Shown: positions 44,137 to 52,358 of the stretch, piece after piece
Position numbering within the stretch: position 1 is the first letter of the stretch
Layout of the letters: each line of letters begins with the position of its first letter
NCBI GenBank assembly: GCA_023399375.1
Contig: JAEWPX010000143.1
Span: 1 to 62,551, forward strand
Reading direction: 5' to 3'
DNA: 62,551 bases
Origin: Pseudomonadota bacterium
GTDB lineage: Bacteria > Desulfobacterota > Desulfovibrionia > Desulfovibrionales > Desulfovibrionaceae
Program-made: the position numbers and the translations under genes
The notes under the pieces: model-generated
What the model saw: the letters and a program-made list of their open reading frames with translations, nothing else
What the model was told of the DNA's origin: nothing
Database searches by the model: none

Positions 44137-45531
44137 TTAGGTGTGGCTGAATCCCGAGGCCGTTTCGGCCGTGAGGGAATGGGTCACGGGGTTTTTCGCG
44201 AAGTAGTCCAGGCAGCGTCCCATGTCTTCCATGAGCAGGTCGGCCAGGTCGCGGCTGAAGCCGTGGCGCACCAGGGCGCGCATGACCACGAGGTCCTGGC
44301 GGTCGGCGGGCATGGAATAGGCCGGCACCTGCCAGCCGCGCGAGCGCAGCCGGTCGGACAGGTCGTAAAGGGTGAATCCCTTGGCCGCGCCTTCCTTGAG
44401 GCTCCAGGTCACGGCCGGAATGCCGCCCCGGCCGTCGTAGATGACGTCGAAGCAGGGAATCTTGCGCAATGCGTCGCCGAGGTAGGCGGCCGTGGCGTAG
44501 CAGGCGCTCTGGATCTTGCGGTAGCCTTCCCGGCCCAGGCGCAGGAAGTTGTAGTACTGGGCCACGATCTGCCCGCCCGGGCGCGAGAAGTTGAGCGCGA
44601 AGGTCGGCATGTCGCCGCCCAGGTAATTGACGTTAAATATCAGGTCCTTTGGCAGTTCCTTGGCGTCGCGCCAGACCACCCAGCCGACGCCCAAGGGCGA
44701 CAGGCCGAACTTGTGGCCCGAGGCGTTGATGGACTTGACCCGGGGCAGGCGGAAGTCCCAGGCGAGGTCGGGGTTGCAAAATGGGGCGAGGAAGCCGCCG
44801 CTGGCCCCGTCCACGTGGACGGGGATGTCGAGGCCTTTTTCGGCCTGCAACTTGTCGAGCGCGGCGCACACGTCCGCCACGGGCTCGTACTGGCAGGTGT
44901 AGGTCACGCCGAGGGTGGGCACGACGCCGATGGTGTTCTCGTCGCAGCGCGCCACGGCCTCCTCGGGGCTCATGATGAGCCGGTCCCGCTCCATGGGGAT
45001 CTCGCGCAGCTCCACGTCGAAGTAGCGGGCGAACTTGTGCCAGCAGATCTGGACCGGGCCGCAGACGAGGTTGGGCTTGTCCGCCGGCTTTCGCGCGGCG
45101 CTTCGCGCGGCGCGCCAGCGCCATTTCATGGCCAGGCCGCCGAGCATGGCCGCCTCGCTCGAACCGGTGGTGGAGCAGCCCATGGTGTTGGCGGCCTCGG
45201 GCGAATGCCACAGGTCGGCCAGCATGTGCACGCAGCGCGCCTCGAGTTCCGCGGTCTGCGGGTACTCGTCCTTGTCGATCATGTTCTTGTCGAGGCACTC
45301 GTCCATGAGCCGGTGCACTTCGGGATCGGCCCAGGTCTGGCAGAAGGTGGCCAGGTTCTGGCGGGAGTTGCCGTCGAGCATGAGTTCGTCGTGCACGACC
45401 TGGTAGGCGTGCCTGGGCTCGATTTCCTTTTCGGGGAACCGGTACTTGGGCATGCGTACCGACAGGTCGCTCGAAGCGTAGACGTCGTCGAGGAGATCGC
45501 CGCGGACCGTTTCCTTCTGATGCAAGACCAT
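44137..45531 (-). CDS. gadB: Glutamate decarboxylase
   Basis: A 464-residue PLP enzyme, almost the length of Escherichia coli GadB (466) and very similar throughout. The PLP lysine is Lys274 in SGHKFGLSPLG. It converts glutamate to GABA, consuming a proton. The C-terminus is GFSHT; the E. coli enzyme also ends in His-Thr, and that His blocks the active site at neutral pH, so acid activation is probably retained. AAGGAGG six bases before ATG 45531 fixes the start. It follows gadC by 35 bases in the same operon. Confidence 0.96.
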   Translation of the reverse strand: MVLHQKETVRGDLLDDVYASSDLSVRMPKYRFPEKEIEPRHAYQVVHDELMLDGNSRQNLATFCQTWADPEVHRLMDECLDKNMIDKDEYPQTAELEARCVHMLADLWHSPEAANTMGCSTTGSSEAAMLGGLAMKWRWRAARSAARKPADKPNLVCGPVQICWHKFARYFDVELREIPMERDRLIMSPEEAVARCDENTIGVVPTLGVTYTCQYEPVADVCAALDKLQAEKGLDIPVHVDGASGGFLAPFCNPDLAWDFRLPRVKSINASGHKFGLSPLGVGWVVWRDAKELPKDLIFNVNYLGGDMPTFALNFSRPGGQIVAQYYNFLRLGREGYRKIQSACYATAAYLGDALRKIPCFDVIYDGRGGIPAVTWSLKEGAAKGFTLYDLSDRLRSRGWQVPAYSMPADRQDLVVMRALVRHGFSRDLADLLMEDMGRCLDYFAKNPVTHSLTAETASGFSHT

Positions 45532-45566
45532 GCATCGCCTCCTTCGTTGGGGCGTCGCCGGGCGGC

Positions 45567-46994
45567 CTACTTGCCGCCCTGGCGCCAGCCGGGTTTCTTG
45601 CAGGCGTTTATGACGAGCGGCAGGCCGACGAAGACCACCATGCCGGCCGCCACCAGGCCCACGTAGAGCGCGGGATTGCCCACGGGCAGGTTGGTCGGCG
45701 GGAAGAACCCGACCACCAGGGAGAAGCACACGCCGACGAGACCCGTGCCGGCGACGAACCACATGCCGCCGAGGCCGCCGGGCACCTTGTAGGCGCGCGG
45801 CAGGTCGGGCCGGGTGCGGCGCAGCTTGATGGCGGCGGCGTACATGAGGATGTACATCACGAGGTAGAGCGTGACGGTCATGGCCGAGAGCACGAAAAAG
45901 GCCACGCTCACGTTGTCCATGACGAAGTAGAGGCCGGCGAGGAGACTCACGATCACGGCCTGGATAAGCAGGATGTTGATCTGCACGCCGTGCTTGTTGA
46001 CCTTGGCCATGAAAGGCGGAATTTCGCCCTGCTTGGCCGTTTCGAGCAGGCCCCGGCTCGGGCCGCCGACCCAGGCCATGACGCCGCCGATGGAGCCGAA
46101 GGCCGTGAGCACGCCCAGGACCGGGGTGAGGAACTCGAGGTGGAACTTGGAAAGCAGCAGTTCGAAGGCCTGCATGAGCCCGGCCGTGAGGCTGATCTCA
46201 TTGGCCGGCACCACGGCGGCCACGGCCAGGGAACCGAGCATGAAGAGCAGGAAGATGACCGCCGCGGCCAGGAACATGCTTTCCGGGAACTGCTTGGCAG
46301 GCTCTTCCAGTTCGCCCGCATGCACGGCGTGCACTTCCACGCCGGCGAAAAGCAGGATGATGCCGGCCAGGAACGCGATGCTGCCAAGGCTCGTGATGTG
46401 CGGGAAAAGCCGCGCGTGCGCGCCCGAGCCGGCGACCGGGCCGGGGTTCAGGAACGCGATGGGATTGCCCTGGTCGATCCAGAGCAGCCCGAGGGCGATG
46501 ACGATCAGCCCGGGCAGGACCGTGCCGCACAGCGCGCCGTATTTGGTGACGAAGCTCGCGACGTTCGAGCCGGCCAGGGTCAGGAACGTGGCCATCCAGT
46601 AGCAGGCCAGGATCACGAGGCCGGTATAGACGCCGTTTTCGGCCAGGGCGGGCTTCATGACCGCATAGGCCAGGCAGCTGGCCGCGAATCCGAGCACCGT
46701 CGGGTACCAGACCACGTTCTGGATCCATTGCAGCCAGATGGCGGTGAAGCCCCAGCGCGAGCCGAAGGCTTCCTTGACCCAGGTGTAGACGCCGCCGCCC
46801 TGGCTGCTGAAGGCGCTGCCCAGCTCCGCCGCCACGAGGGAGGCGGGGATGAGAAAGAGAATCGTGGAAAAAAGAATGTAGAAAATCAGCGACAGCCCTT
46901 CCTTGGCCATCATGGGCAGGCCGCGCAGGCTCACCACGGCCGCAACGGTCATCATGCACAGCGTGAACACCGAGAGTTTCGTTTTTCCGGTCAT
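45567..46994 (-). CDS. gadC: Glutamate/GABA antiporter, GadC-like
   Basis: A 475-residue APC-family membrane protein with about 12 segments. The opening TGKTKLSVFTL, GGGVYTWVKEAFGSRWGF and GGPSRGLLETAKQGEIPP align with GadC, which exchanges outside glutamate for inside GABA. The protein ends shortly after the last segment (INACKKPGWRQGGK), about 35-40 residues earlier than E. coli GadC, so the autoinhibitory C-plug is missing. A weak GAGGG ribosome site precedes ATG 46994. It is the first gene of the gadC-gadB operon. Confidence 0.87.
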   Translation of the reverse strand: MTGKTKLSVFTLCMMTVAAVVSLRGLPMMAKEGLSLIFYILFSTILFLIPASLVAAELGSAFSSQGGGVYTWVKEAFGSRWGFTAIWLQWIQNVVWYPTVLGFAASCLAYAVMKPALAENGVYTGLVILACYWMATFLTLAGSNVASFVTKYGALCGTVLPGLIVIALGLLWIDQGNPIAFLNPGPVAGSGAHARLFPHITSLGSIAFLAGIILLFAGVEVHAVHAGELEEPAKQFPESMFLAAAVIFLLFMLGSLAVAAVVPANEISLTAGLMQAFELLLSKFHLEFLTPVLGVLTAFGSIGGVMAWVGGPSRGLLETAKQGEIPPFMAKVNKHGVQINILLIQAVIVSLLAGLYFVMDNVSVAFFVLSAMTVTLYLVMYILMYAAAIKLRRTRPDLPRAYKVPGGLGGMWFVAGTGLVGVCFSLVVGFFPPTNLPVGNPALYVGLVAAGMVVFVGLPLVINACKKPGWRQGGK

Positions 46995-47353
46995 GCGTGA
47001 TACCCTCTTTGGCCGACTGTGATGGGAATGCGAGGCGCGCAGGGGCGGTTGCCCCTGCCTGACGGGGATTACGTATGTCGCATAGCATAATTGCTTTCGA
47101 ATGGAAAATAAAATCACCGTAGATTTTACTTTACGAGTAAAGATTCATAATGCCGTGGCGTTAAGCATTCGAGTCGAAAAGGGAACGCTGTCGGGCCGGG
47201 ATATTCCAGGATCAAACGCCTTGCATGGCGTTGCAGTTCCGCATTCGTGCGGGTCGGAGGCCATGCGCGGGACGTAAAAACGGCGGCACGACGCAAGGCC
47301 GGGCGTTGCGTCGCGCCGCCGCTGTTCGGGCGGGGGGAAGGGGGCCGGCGCGC
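46995..47353 (-). promoter_or_regulatory. gadC upstream region with palindrome
   Basis: No gene is supported in these 359 bases. The middle part is AT-rich and holds an inverted repeat CTTTAC-GA-GTAAAG at 47129-47142, a likely operator for gadCB. The far end holds the terminator of the receiver gene. Confidence 0.5.
47281..47321 (-). terminator. Intrinsic terminator of the kinase-DUF202 operon
   Basis: A stem of 7 plus 8 bp (CGGCGGC and CGACGCAA with complements, one mismatch between) and a 9-base loop, followed on the minus strand by TTTTT. It closes the four-gene operon 47354-51677. Confidence 0.8.
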
Positions 47354-47755
47354 TCAGGCGTCGCGGGACGCGGGCGCGCCCGCATCCTGCGACAGGGCGC
47401 GCTCTACGGATTCGAGCAGTTCCTTGATCTTGAACGGCTTGGGGAAAAAGTCGTGCACCTGGCCGCGGAAGGCCTCGATGGCCGTGTCCAGGTGGGCGAA
47501 TGCCGTGATCATGATGACGTGGATGTCCGGATAGAGCGCCTTGACGGTCTTTAAAAGCTCCATGCCGTCCATGCCCTTCATCTTGAAGTCCGTGACGATC
47601 AGGGCGAAGCGCTCCTCGGACAGGCGGCGCAGGGCCGAGGCGGCGTCGAGGAACGTCTCCACCGTGAAGCCGTGTTTGGTCAGGTGGATGCGCAGCATGT
47701 CCCCGACCACTTTTTCGTCGTCGATGACCATGATCCTAAGCCGTTGCGTCTCCAT
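47354..47755 (-). CDS. Single-domain response regulator
   Basis: A 133-residue CheY-like receiver without an output domain. Acidic pocket Asp12-Asp13, phosphoacceptor Asp56 (VTDFKMKGMDG), Thr84 and Lys106 (PKP) are all in place. GGAGG stands six bases before ATG 47755. The gene overlaps the sensor kinase by 20 bases, so it is its direct partner. With no DNA-binding domain it must act by protein contact, by phosphotransfer, or on the membrane proteins encoded in the same operon. Confidence 0.9.
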   Translation of the reverse strand: METQRLRIMVIDDEKVVGDMLRIHLTKHGFTVETFLDAASALRRLSEERFALIVTDFKMKGMDGMELLKTVKALYPDIHVIMITAFAHLDTAIEAFRGQVHDFFPKPFKIKELLESVERALSQDAGAPASRDA

Positions 47756-49157
47756 GGGAAGCCTCCGTCGGGGAAAGGGCCGGCAGCTCGACGGAGCAGG
47801 TGGTGCCTTCGCCCACCGTGCTCTCCACACGCAGCCGCCCGCCGTGGTTTTTGACGATGCCGTAGCTGACCGAAAGCCCGAGCCCCGTGCCTTCGGTGCC
47901 CTTGGTGCTGAAAAACGGGTCGAAGATGTGGGGCAGGGCGTCGGGGGGGATGCCCTGGCCGTTGTCGGCGATGACGATGCGCGCCGTTTGTCCGGGTTCG
48001 ACCCGGGTGGCCACGCGCAGCTCCCCGCCGGGGCGCATGGACTGGATGGCGTTGGTGATGAGGTTGACGAGCACCTGGTGCATCTGCGCGGTGTCGGCCA
48101 GCACCCAGGTCTCGTCCGGGGCGGTGTCCAGGCGCAGGTCGATGTTGGAGACGTGGAGCATGTTGCGCACGAGCGGCAGCGTGTCCGCGACTAGGGCGTT
48201 GATGCCGACCACGCGCATGCTGGCGGCCTTGGGCTTGGAGAAGTCGAGCAGGTTGGTGACGATGCCGTGGATGCGGCCGCATTCCTTCTGGATCTGCCGC
48301 ACCATCTCCAGGCGGTCGTCGGGGGGAAGCTCCTCGCCCATGGCCTCGAACGTCTCGGCGATCATGGAAATGTTGTTGACCGGGTTGGTGATCTCGTGGG
48401 CCACGCCCGCGGTCAGGGTGCCGAGCGAGGCGAGCTTTTTCGATTGCAGGATTTCGGCCTCGCGGGAACTGAGGCGTTCGGACATGGTGTTGACCGCCCG
48501 GATGACCGACGCCAGTTCGTCGTGGCTCCTGGGTTCCTCGATGCTCTCGAACTTGCCGTCGGCGATGGCCCCGGCCAGCCGCTCCACCTGGCCCAGGGAG
48601 CGCAGGACCTTGCGGAAAAGTAGCGGCGCGGCGAGCACCGCCGTGCAGACCACGGCCGCCAGGGACAACGTCATGGTGCTGCGGGACGAGGCGATGATCT
48701 CCCCGACCTGCGCCCGCTCCCGGCGCACGAGCGCGGTGGAGAACTCCCGCAGCGCGCGGCCGGACTCCCGCATGGCCGCCTCCACTTCGTCCCGGGGCAT
48801 GTCCGCGGCGGCGGCCTGCCTGACCGCGGCGGCATAGGCGTCGAGATGGCGCGTGAGGGACAGGTAGTTGGCCTCGCCCGCGCCCCGGACGATGCGGTCG
48901 CGCGACTTGGCCAGCACCTCGCGCGTGTCGTCGATCCTGGTCGCGATGTCGCCGAGCGCCGCCTTGTCGCCGAACAGGAACAGGTTTTTCTCCGCCAGAC
49001 GCATTTCCAGAAAGCCGGTGTTGAGGTCGTCCTGGACCTCCACGAAGCGCAGCTTGTCCACCACCCGGTCCATGTCGTGCCGGGCGAGCACGGCGAGAAG
49101 CACGAGCAGGGCCAGGCTCGTGCAGCTGCCCACGATCAGCTTGGTCTTGATCTTCAT
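47736..49157 (-). CDS. Membrane sensor histidine kinase
   Basis: A 473-residue kinase. A first membrane segment (about 8-25) and a second (about 162-181) enclose a helical periplasmic sensor of four-helix type; a HAMP-like segment follows (182-230), then the H-box with His254 (GVAHEITNPVNNI) and a complete ATPase domain (NLITNAIQS, DNGQGIP, GTGLGLSVSYGI). The start ATGA overlaps the DUF202 gene upstream by 4 bases. It closely resembles the kinase at 54107 in layout and H-box, suggesting paralogy. Confidence 0.9.
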   Translation of the reverse strand: MKIKTKLIVGSCTSLALLVLLAVLARHDMDRVVDKLRFVEVQDDLNTGFLEMRLAEKNLFLFGDKAALGDIATRIDDTREVLAKSRDRIVRGAGEANYLSLTRHLDAYAAAVRQAAAADMPRDEVEAAMRESGRALREFSTALVRRERAQVGEIIASSRSTMTLSLAAVVCTAVLAAPLLFRKVLRSLGQVERLAGAIADGKFESIEEPRSHDELASVIRAVNTMSERLSSREAEILQSKKLASLGTLTAGVAHEITNPVNNISMIAETFEAMGEELPPDDRLEMVRQIQKECGRIHGIVTNLLDFSKPKAASMRVVGINALVADTLPLVRNMLHVSNIDLRLDTAPDETWVLADTAQMHQVLVNLITNAIQSMRPGGELRVATRVEPGQTARIVIADNGQGIPPDALPHIFDPFFSTKGTEGTGLGLSVSYGIVKNHGGRLRVESTVGEGTTCSVELPALSPTEASHGDATA

Positions 49158-50203
49158 GCCCGCTCCCCCGGCGGGTCCATGCACCTGGGCGTGCGGACCG
49201 GCTCCTGGCGCACCGGCCAATACCACAACAGGCCGTCGACGACCATGGCCGCGCCGACCACGGCGAGCAGCCAGTCGACCAGGGAGAGCGGGCCGCCGCC
49301 GTAGTAGCGCAGCAGGCCGATGCCGAGGGAAAGGACGGCCACGCCGGTGCGGATGAAGGCCAGGCCCGTGCGCGCCCGCGCGGCGATGGTGCGGTAGCAG
49401 GCGCAGACCGTGCGCTGGGCGGCCAGGACGTTGCGCTCCCGGGCGAGGTGGATGCGCTCCGGCGCGCCCGAGGCGACCTCCAGGATGGTGGCGTGGTTTT
49501 CGAGCATGTCGCCCAGGCGCGCCAGCATGGTGCGTTTGGACGGCGGCCGCCGCCGGCCCGGAGTATCGATGAAGTGGTATTCCTCGAGGAACTGGAGCGT
49601 GGCGGCGGAGATTTCGACCAGGGTCTGGACCCCGGGCAGGCGCTGCTTTGAGAAGCGCAGGCGCAGGTAGCCCCCTGCGGCGGCCCCGGCCAGGGCGAGG
49701 CCGAGGACGAGGCAGGCGATGTCCGCGTTTTCGGCTGCTGGCGTTTGCGCGCTGCGCAGCAGCGTGTTGCCGAGGGCCATGAGCCCGAGGCCGAAGCGCG
49801 AGACGCTCAGCCACGTGCGCCCCGTGGCCATGTCCGTGCGCCAGCAGGCCAGATGGGTGCGCCAGCGGGCCATGGTGTTGCGCCAATGGGCGAGGTTGGT
49901 GCGCACCACGCCCACGGCCGCGCCGGTCACGGCCGGCTTGTAGTCCGCGGCCACGCGGGCGATGTCCTCTGGCGCGGCGGCAACGAAGCGCAGCCGCAGG
50001 CCGGCCAGGGCCGTTGCCGCGGCTACGCGCCCGGCCGCCTCGCGTCCTTGGGCCAGGGCGACGACGACCGTTGCGTCGGCGTCGCGGGAGAGGGGAAACC
50101 AGCTGTCCTGGCGGAAATCCTCCGCGGCGAGCCGGGCGAGCAGATCGGCCGGAACCCGCAGCCGATCGTCGAACACGAAGGGTGCGTCCTGCTTATGCGG
50201 CAT
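49154..50203 (-). CDS. MshEN-like protein with two DUF202-like membrane modules
   Basis: A 349-residue protein. Residues 5-90 resemble the GspE/MshE N-terminal domain (FRQDSWFPLSRDADATVVVAL... FVAAAPEDIARVAADY), a fold that binds cyclic di-GMP in some relatives. Two DUF202/YidH-like modules follow (about 99-184 and 249-331). Each has a helix of repeated R-T-x-L-A heptads (for example RTNLAHWRNTMARWRTHLA) leading to two hydrophobic segments; the second ends DGLLWYWPVR. The segment 190-245 between them is helical. Its ends overlap the kinase (4 bases) and the triple-module gene (11 bases). Sensing or signalling at the membrane is inferred. Confidence 0.7.
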   Translation of the reverse strand: MPHKQDAPFVFDDRLRVPADLLARLAAEDFRQDSWFPLSRDADATVVVALAQGREAAGRVAAATALAGLRLRFVAAAPEDIARVAADYKPAVTGAAVGVVRTNLAHWRNTMARWRTHLACWRTDMATGRTWLSVSRFGLGLMALGNTLLRSAQTPAAENADIACLVLGLALAGAAAGGYLRLRFSKQRLPGVQTLVEISAATLQFLEEYHFIDTPGRRRPPSKRTMLARLGDMLENHATILEVASGAPERIHLARERNVLAAQRTVCACYRTIAARARTGLAFIRTGVAVLSLGIGLLRYYGGGPLSLVDWLLAVVGAAMVVDGLLWYWPVRQEPVRTPRCMDPPGERA

Positions 50204-51677
50204 GGCTTCCGCCCAATCCGGCGCTGGCGCGGCCCCAGGAGGCCTCGGGCGCGGCGTAGTCCGGCACGGTCAGTTCGAAATCGTCCGCGCACAGGCCCGA
50301 GCGACGGCGCTCGGCCGCCGCCGGCAGATACCAGTACAGGCCGTCCGCCAGCAGGGCGAGCCCCGTGCCGGAGAGGCCCAGGTTGAACACGGTCCAGCCC
50401 GTGGACGCCGTGCCGAACCAGGCGAGCAGGCCAAGGCCGACGGCCACGGCGTTGAGCCCCGTGCGGATGAAGGAAAGCCCGGTGCGGCCTTTGGCCATCT
50501 GCGTGCGCAGCCGCGCCAGGACGTTGCGTTCCTCGGCGAGGACGGTGCGCTTAAGCGCGAGCCCCGTCGTGCCGAGGAGGCCGTCGCAGGCGTCTTCCAG
50601 GCCCTTCGCGCAGGCCGCGTCGGGCCGGTCCAGGGTGCGGGGGCTCGGGCAGGCCGCGGCGCGGCACATCGCGGCCTGGCAGAGCTTGCCGGCGCGCCTG
50701 GCCGGCAGGTACCAGGACAGCCCTTCCAGGGCCATGACCGTGCCGACGCCGATCAGGCCGAAGCTGGCGACGTCCCACGGGCCGTGGTGGAACTGGCGGA
50801 TCATGGCGATGCCGACGCCGGCCGCGGCGATGCCCGTGCGCCCGAGCGCCAGGCCCGTGCGCGAGCGAGCCATGATCGAACGCAGCTCGGCCAGGGTGGT
50901 GCGCTCCAGGGCCAGGGCCGTGCGGTCCAGGGCCAGGAAACGGCGGCGGGCAACCGGCGAAAGGAGCTCCCAGGCCGCGCGCAGCGCCTGCGCGCCGGGC
51001 ACGGCCGGCAGCCAGCGGAAGCGCGGCCAGCGCAGGTCGGCCGACACGGCGAGCACGCCCGTGTTGCCGAGCGCCGGGTCCGGCTCGGGCACGCACGCGG
51101 GCAGTCCCCGGTGCGACATGCGCCTGGCGGGCAGGTACCAGATGATGCCGTCCACGATGAAGAAAAGTCCCGCGCCGCACAGCAGCGCCTCGAACGGCAA
51201 TGCCGGGCCGAGGCCGAATATGCGCAGCAGCACGAGCACGACGGTCAGGAAGGCGATCCCGGTGCGGAACATGGAAAGCCCGGTGCGGCCCCGGGCGAGC
51301 GTGGTGCGGAAACCCGCCAGAAACGAGCGGCGCGCGGCCAGGTAGGTGCGCACCTTGGCCAGTTCCACCCGGCCGGCCTCGGGCGGAAATCCGGGGCAGA
51401 CGTCGGCGGAATTGTCGAGGATGCGGGCAACCGCCTCGCGGTCGGCCGGCAGCACCGCGACGTCGCTTGCGCAAAGGGCGGTCGCGGCTTCCTGCGCCAG
51501 ACCCTCGCGCCCGGGGTGCGCGGCGACGACCAGCACGGTCGCGCCGTCGCAGCCGATGGGAGCCCACAGGCCGGCGCGCATGGCGGCAAGCGCCCCTCGG
51601 CCCCGAAACGTCCTGGGAACCTCGAAATCCGCATCGCCGAGCGCCCGCGCAAGCGTCCGCGTCCGGTTGTCGTCCAT
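50193..51677 (-). CDS. MshEN-like protein with three DUF202-like membrane modules
   Basis: A 494-residue protein, the first gene of the operon. Residues 15-90 resemble a diverged MshEN domain (WAPIGCDGATVLVVAAHPG... VAVLPADREAVARIL). Three homologous membrane modules follow at about 103-186, 244-328 and 374-455. Each has a basic helix of R-T-x-L-A-x-x heptads, one hydrophobic segment, a second hydrophobic segment and the closing signature DG/EG-xx-WYLPA. Ordinary DUF202 proteins have one module of about 100 residues. GTGGGGGAT before ATG 51677 fixes the start; an upstream frame is rejected. No function is known for such arrays. Confidence 0.7.
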   Translation of the reverse strand: MDDNRTRTLARALGDADFEVPRTFRGRGALAAMRAGLWAPIGCDGATVLVVAAHPGREGLAQEAATALCASDVAVLPADREAVARILDNSADVCPGFPPEAGRVELAKVRTYLAARRSFLAGFRTTLARGRTGLSMFRTGIAFLTVVLVLLRIFGLGPALPFEALLCGAGLFFIVDGIIWYLPARRMSHRGLPACVPEPDPALGNTGVLAVSADLRWPRFRWLPAVPGAQALRAAWELLSPVARRRFLALDRTALALERTTLAELRSIMARSRTGLALGRTGIAAAGVGIAMIRQFHHGPWDVASFGLIGVGTVMALEGLSWYLPARRAGKLCQAAMCRAAACPSPRTLDRPDAACAKGLEDACDGLLGTTGLALKRTVLAEERNVLARLRTQMAKGRTGLSFIRTGLNAVAVGLGLLAWFGTASTGWTVFNLGLSGTGLALLADGLYWYLPAAAERRRSGLCADDFELTVPDYAAPEASWGRASAGLGGSHAA

Positions 51678-51992
51678 TGTATCCCCCACTGCACATCGCG
51701 AAGCGGTCCGCAACGCTTGACGCGCCCGGATACGGCCGCGGGGTGTGCAGGCGCATCCATTGCAAGAAAGTCCGAGGTTCGTAATCCGCCTCGTGCGCCA
51801 AGGCAAGGCCGGGAAGCGCGGAGCCTGTTCCTGCGGCGCGTGCGGGGCCAAAGCGCACGCGCGCGCGTTTCATATACGTGAAAAACCGCAAGACGTGCCG
51901 TTTCGGGCATCTTGTGCGATGGCGAAAAAAATCATGCCGTCTGTACAGGCGCGGCGACAGGACGCATAAGACAGGAAAAGGAGGTGTGCAGT
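51678..51992. promoter_or_regulatory. Divergent region between DUF202 operon and His-rich gene
   Basis: No gene is supported in 315 bases. A palindrome-like TTTCATATACGTGAAA lies at 51868-51883, with 5-base arms TTTCA/TGAAA matching perfectly and the centre nearly so. It could be an operator for either side. Confidence 0.5.
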
Positions 51993-52256
51993 ATGCAAGG
52001 CGACCACGAACATCACCACGAGCATGCCCACGAGCACTCCCACGAACACGAGCACGAGCATGAACATCCGGGCGGCGGCCGGCACAGCCACAAGCATGTC
52101 CACGTCCATTCCCACGAGCACGGCCACGACCACAAGCATCCGCACGACCACGGCACGACGGCCGGCGTCCACGACCACGAGCATCCCGGCGAGCACGGTG
52201 CGCACGACCACGCTCACGAAGGGCACGAGCATGAGTCCCACGACCACGAGCATTAG
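51993..52256 (+). CDS. Histidine-rich metal-binding protein
   Basis: An 87-residue protein in which 36 residues are His, nearly all alternating with Glu, Asp, Lys, Ser, Val or Gly. There is no Cys and no signal peptide. Such runs bind nickel, zinc, copper or cobalt and occur in metal-storage proteins and in tails of nickel chaperones such as HypB and SlyD; here the run is the whole protein. AAGGAGG upstream of ATG 51993 gives strong translation. It is divergent from the DUF202 operon and followed by a good hairpin, so it is transcribed alone. Confidence 0.8.
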   Translation: MQGDHEHHHEHAHEHSHEHEHEHEHPGGGRHSHKHVHVHSHEHGHDHKHPHDHGTTAGVHDHEHPGEHGAHDHAHEGHEHESHDHEH

Positions 52257-52295
52257 AATTGTGTAAGCCGGGCGCGCAGCCGCGCCGCAAACGGC

Positions 52296-52335
52296 AAGGC
52301 CGGCGCTTCTCCTCTTGCGGGGGAACGCCGGCCTT
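52296..52335. terminator. Bidirectional hairpin terminator
   Basis: A 10-bp perfect stem (AAGGCCGGCG and complement) with a 20-base loop between the convergent His-rich and decarboxylase genes; AA at the left and TTT at the right allow weak function on both strands. Confidence 0.6.
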
Positions 52336-52358
52336 TCACGTCGTGCGAAGAAGCGCCG

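Noticed and set aside
51912..51992. N-terminal extension of the His-rich protein
   Set aside because: A strong AAGGAGG precedes the internal ATG at 51993, and the upstream 27 codons are unlike the rest and overlap the regulatory region.
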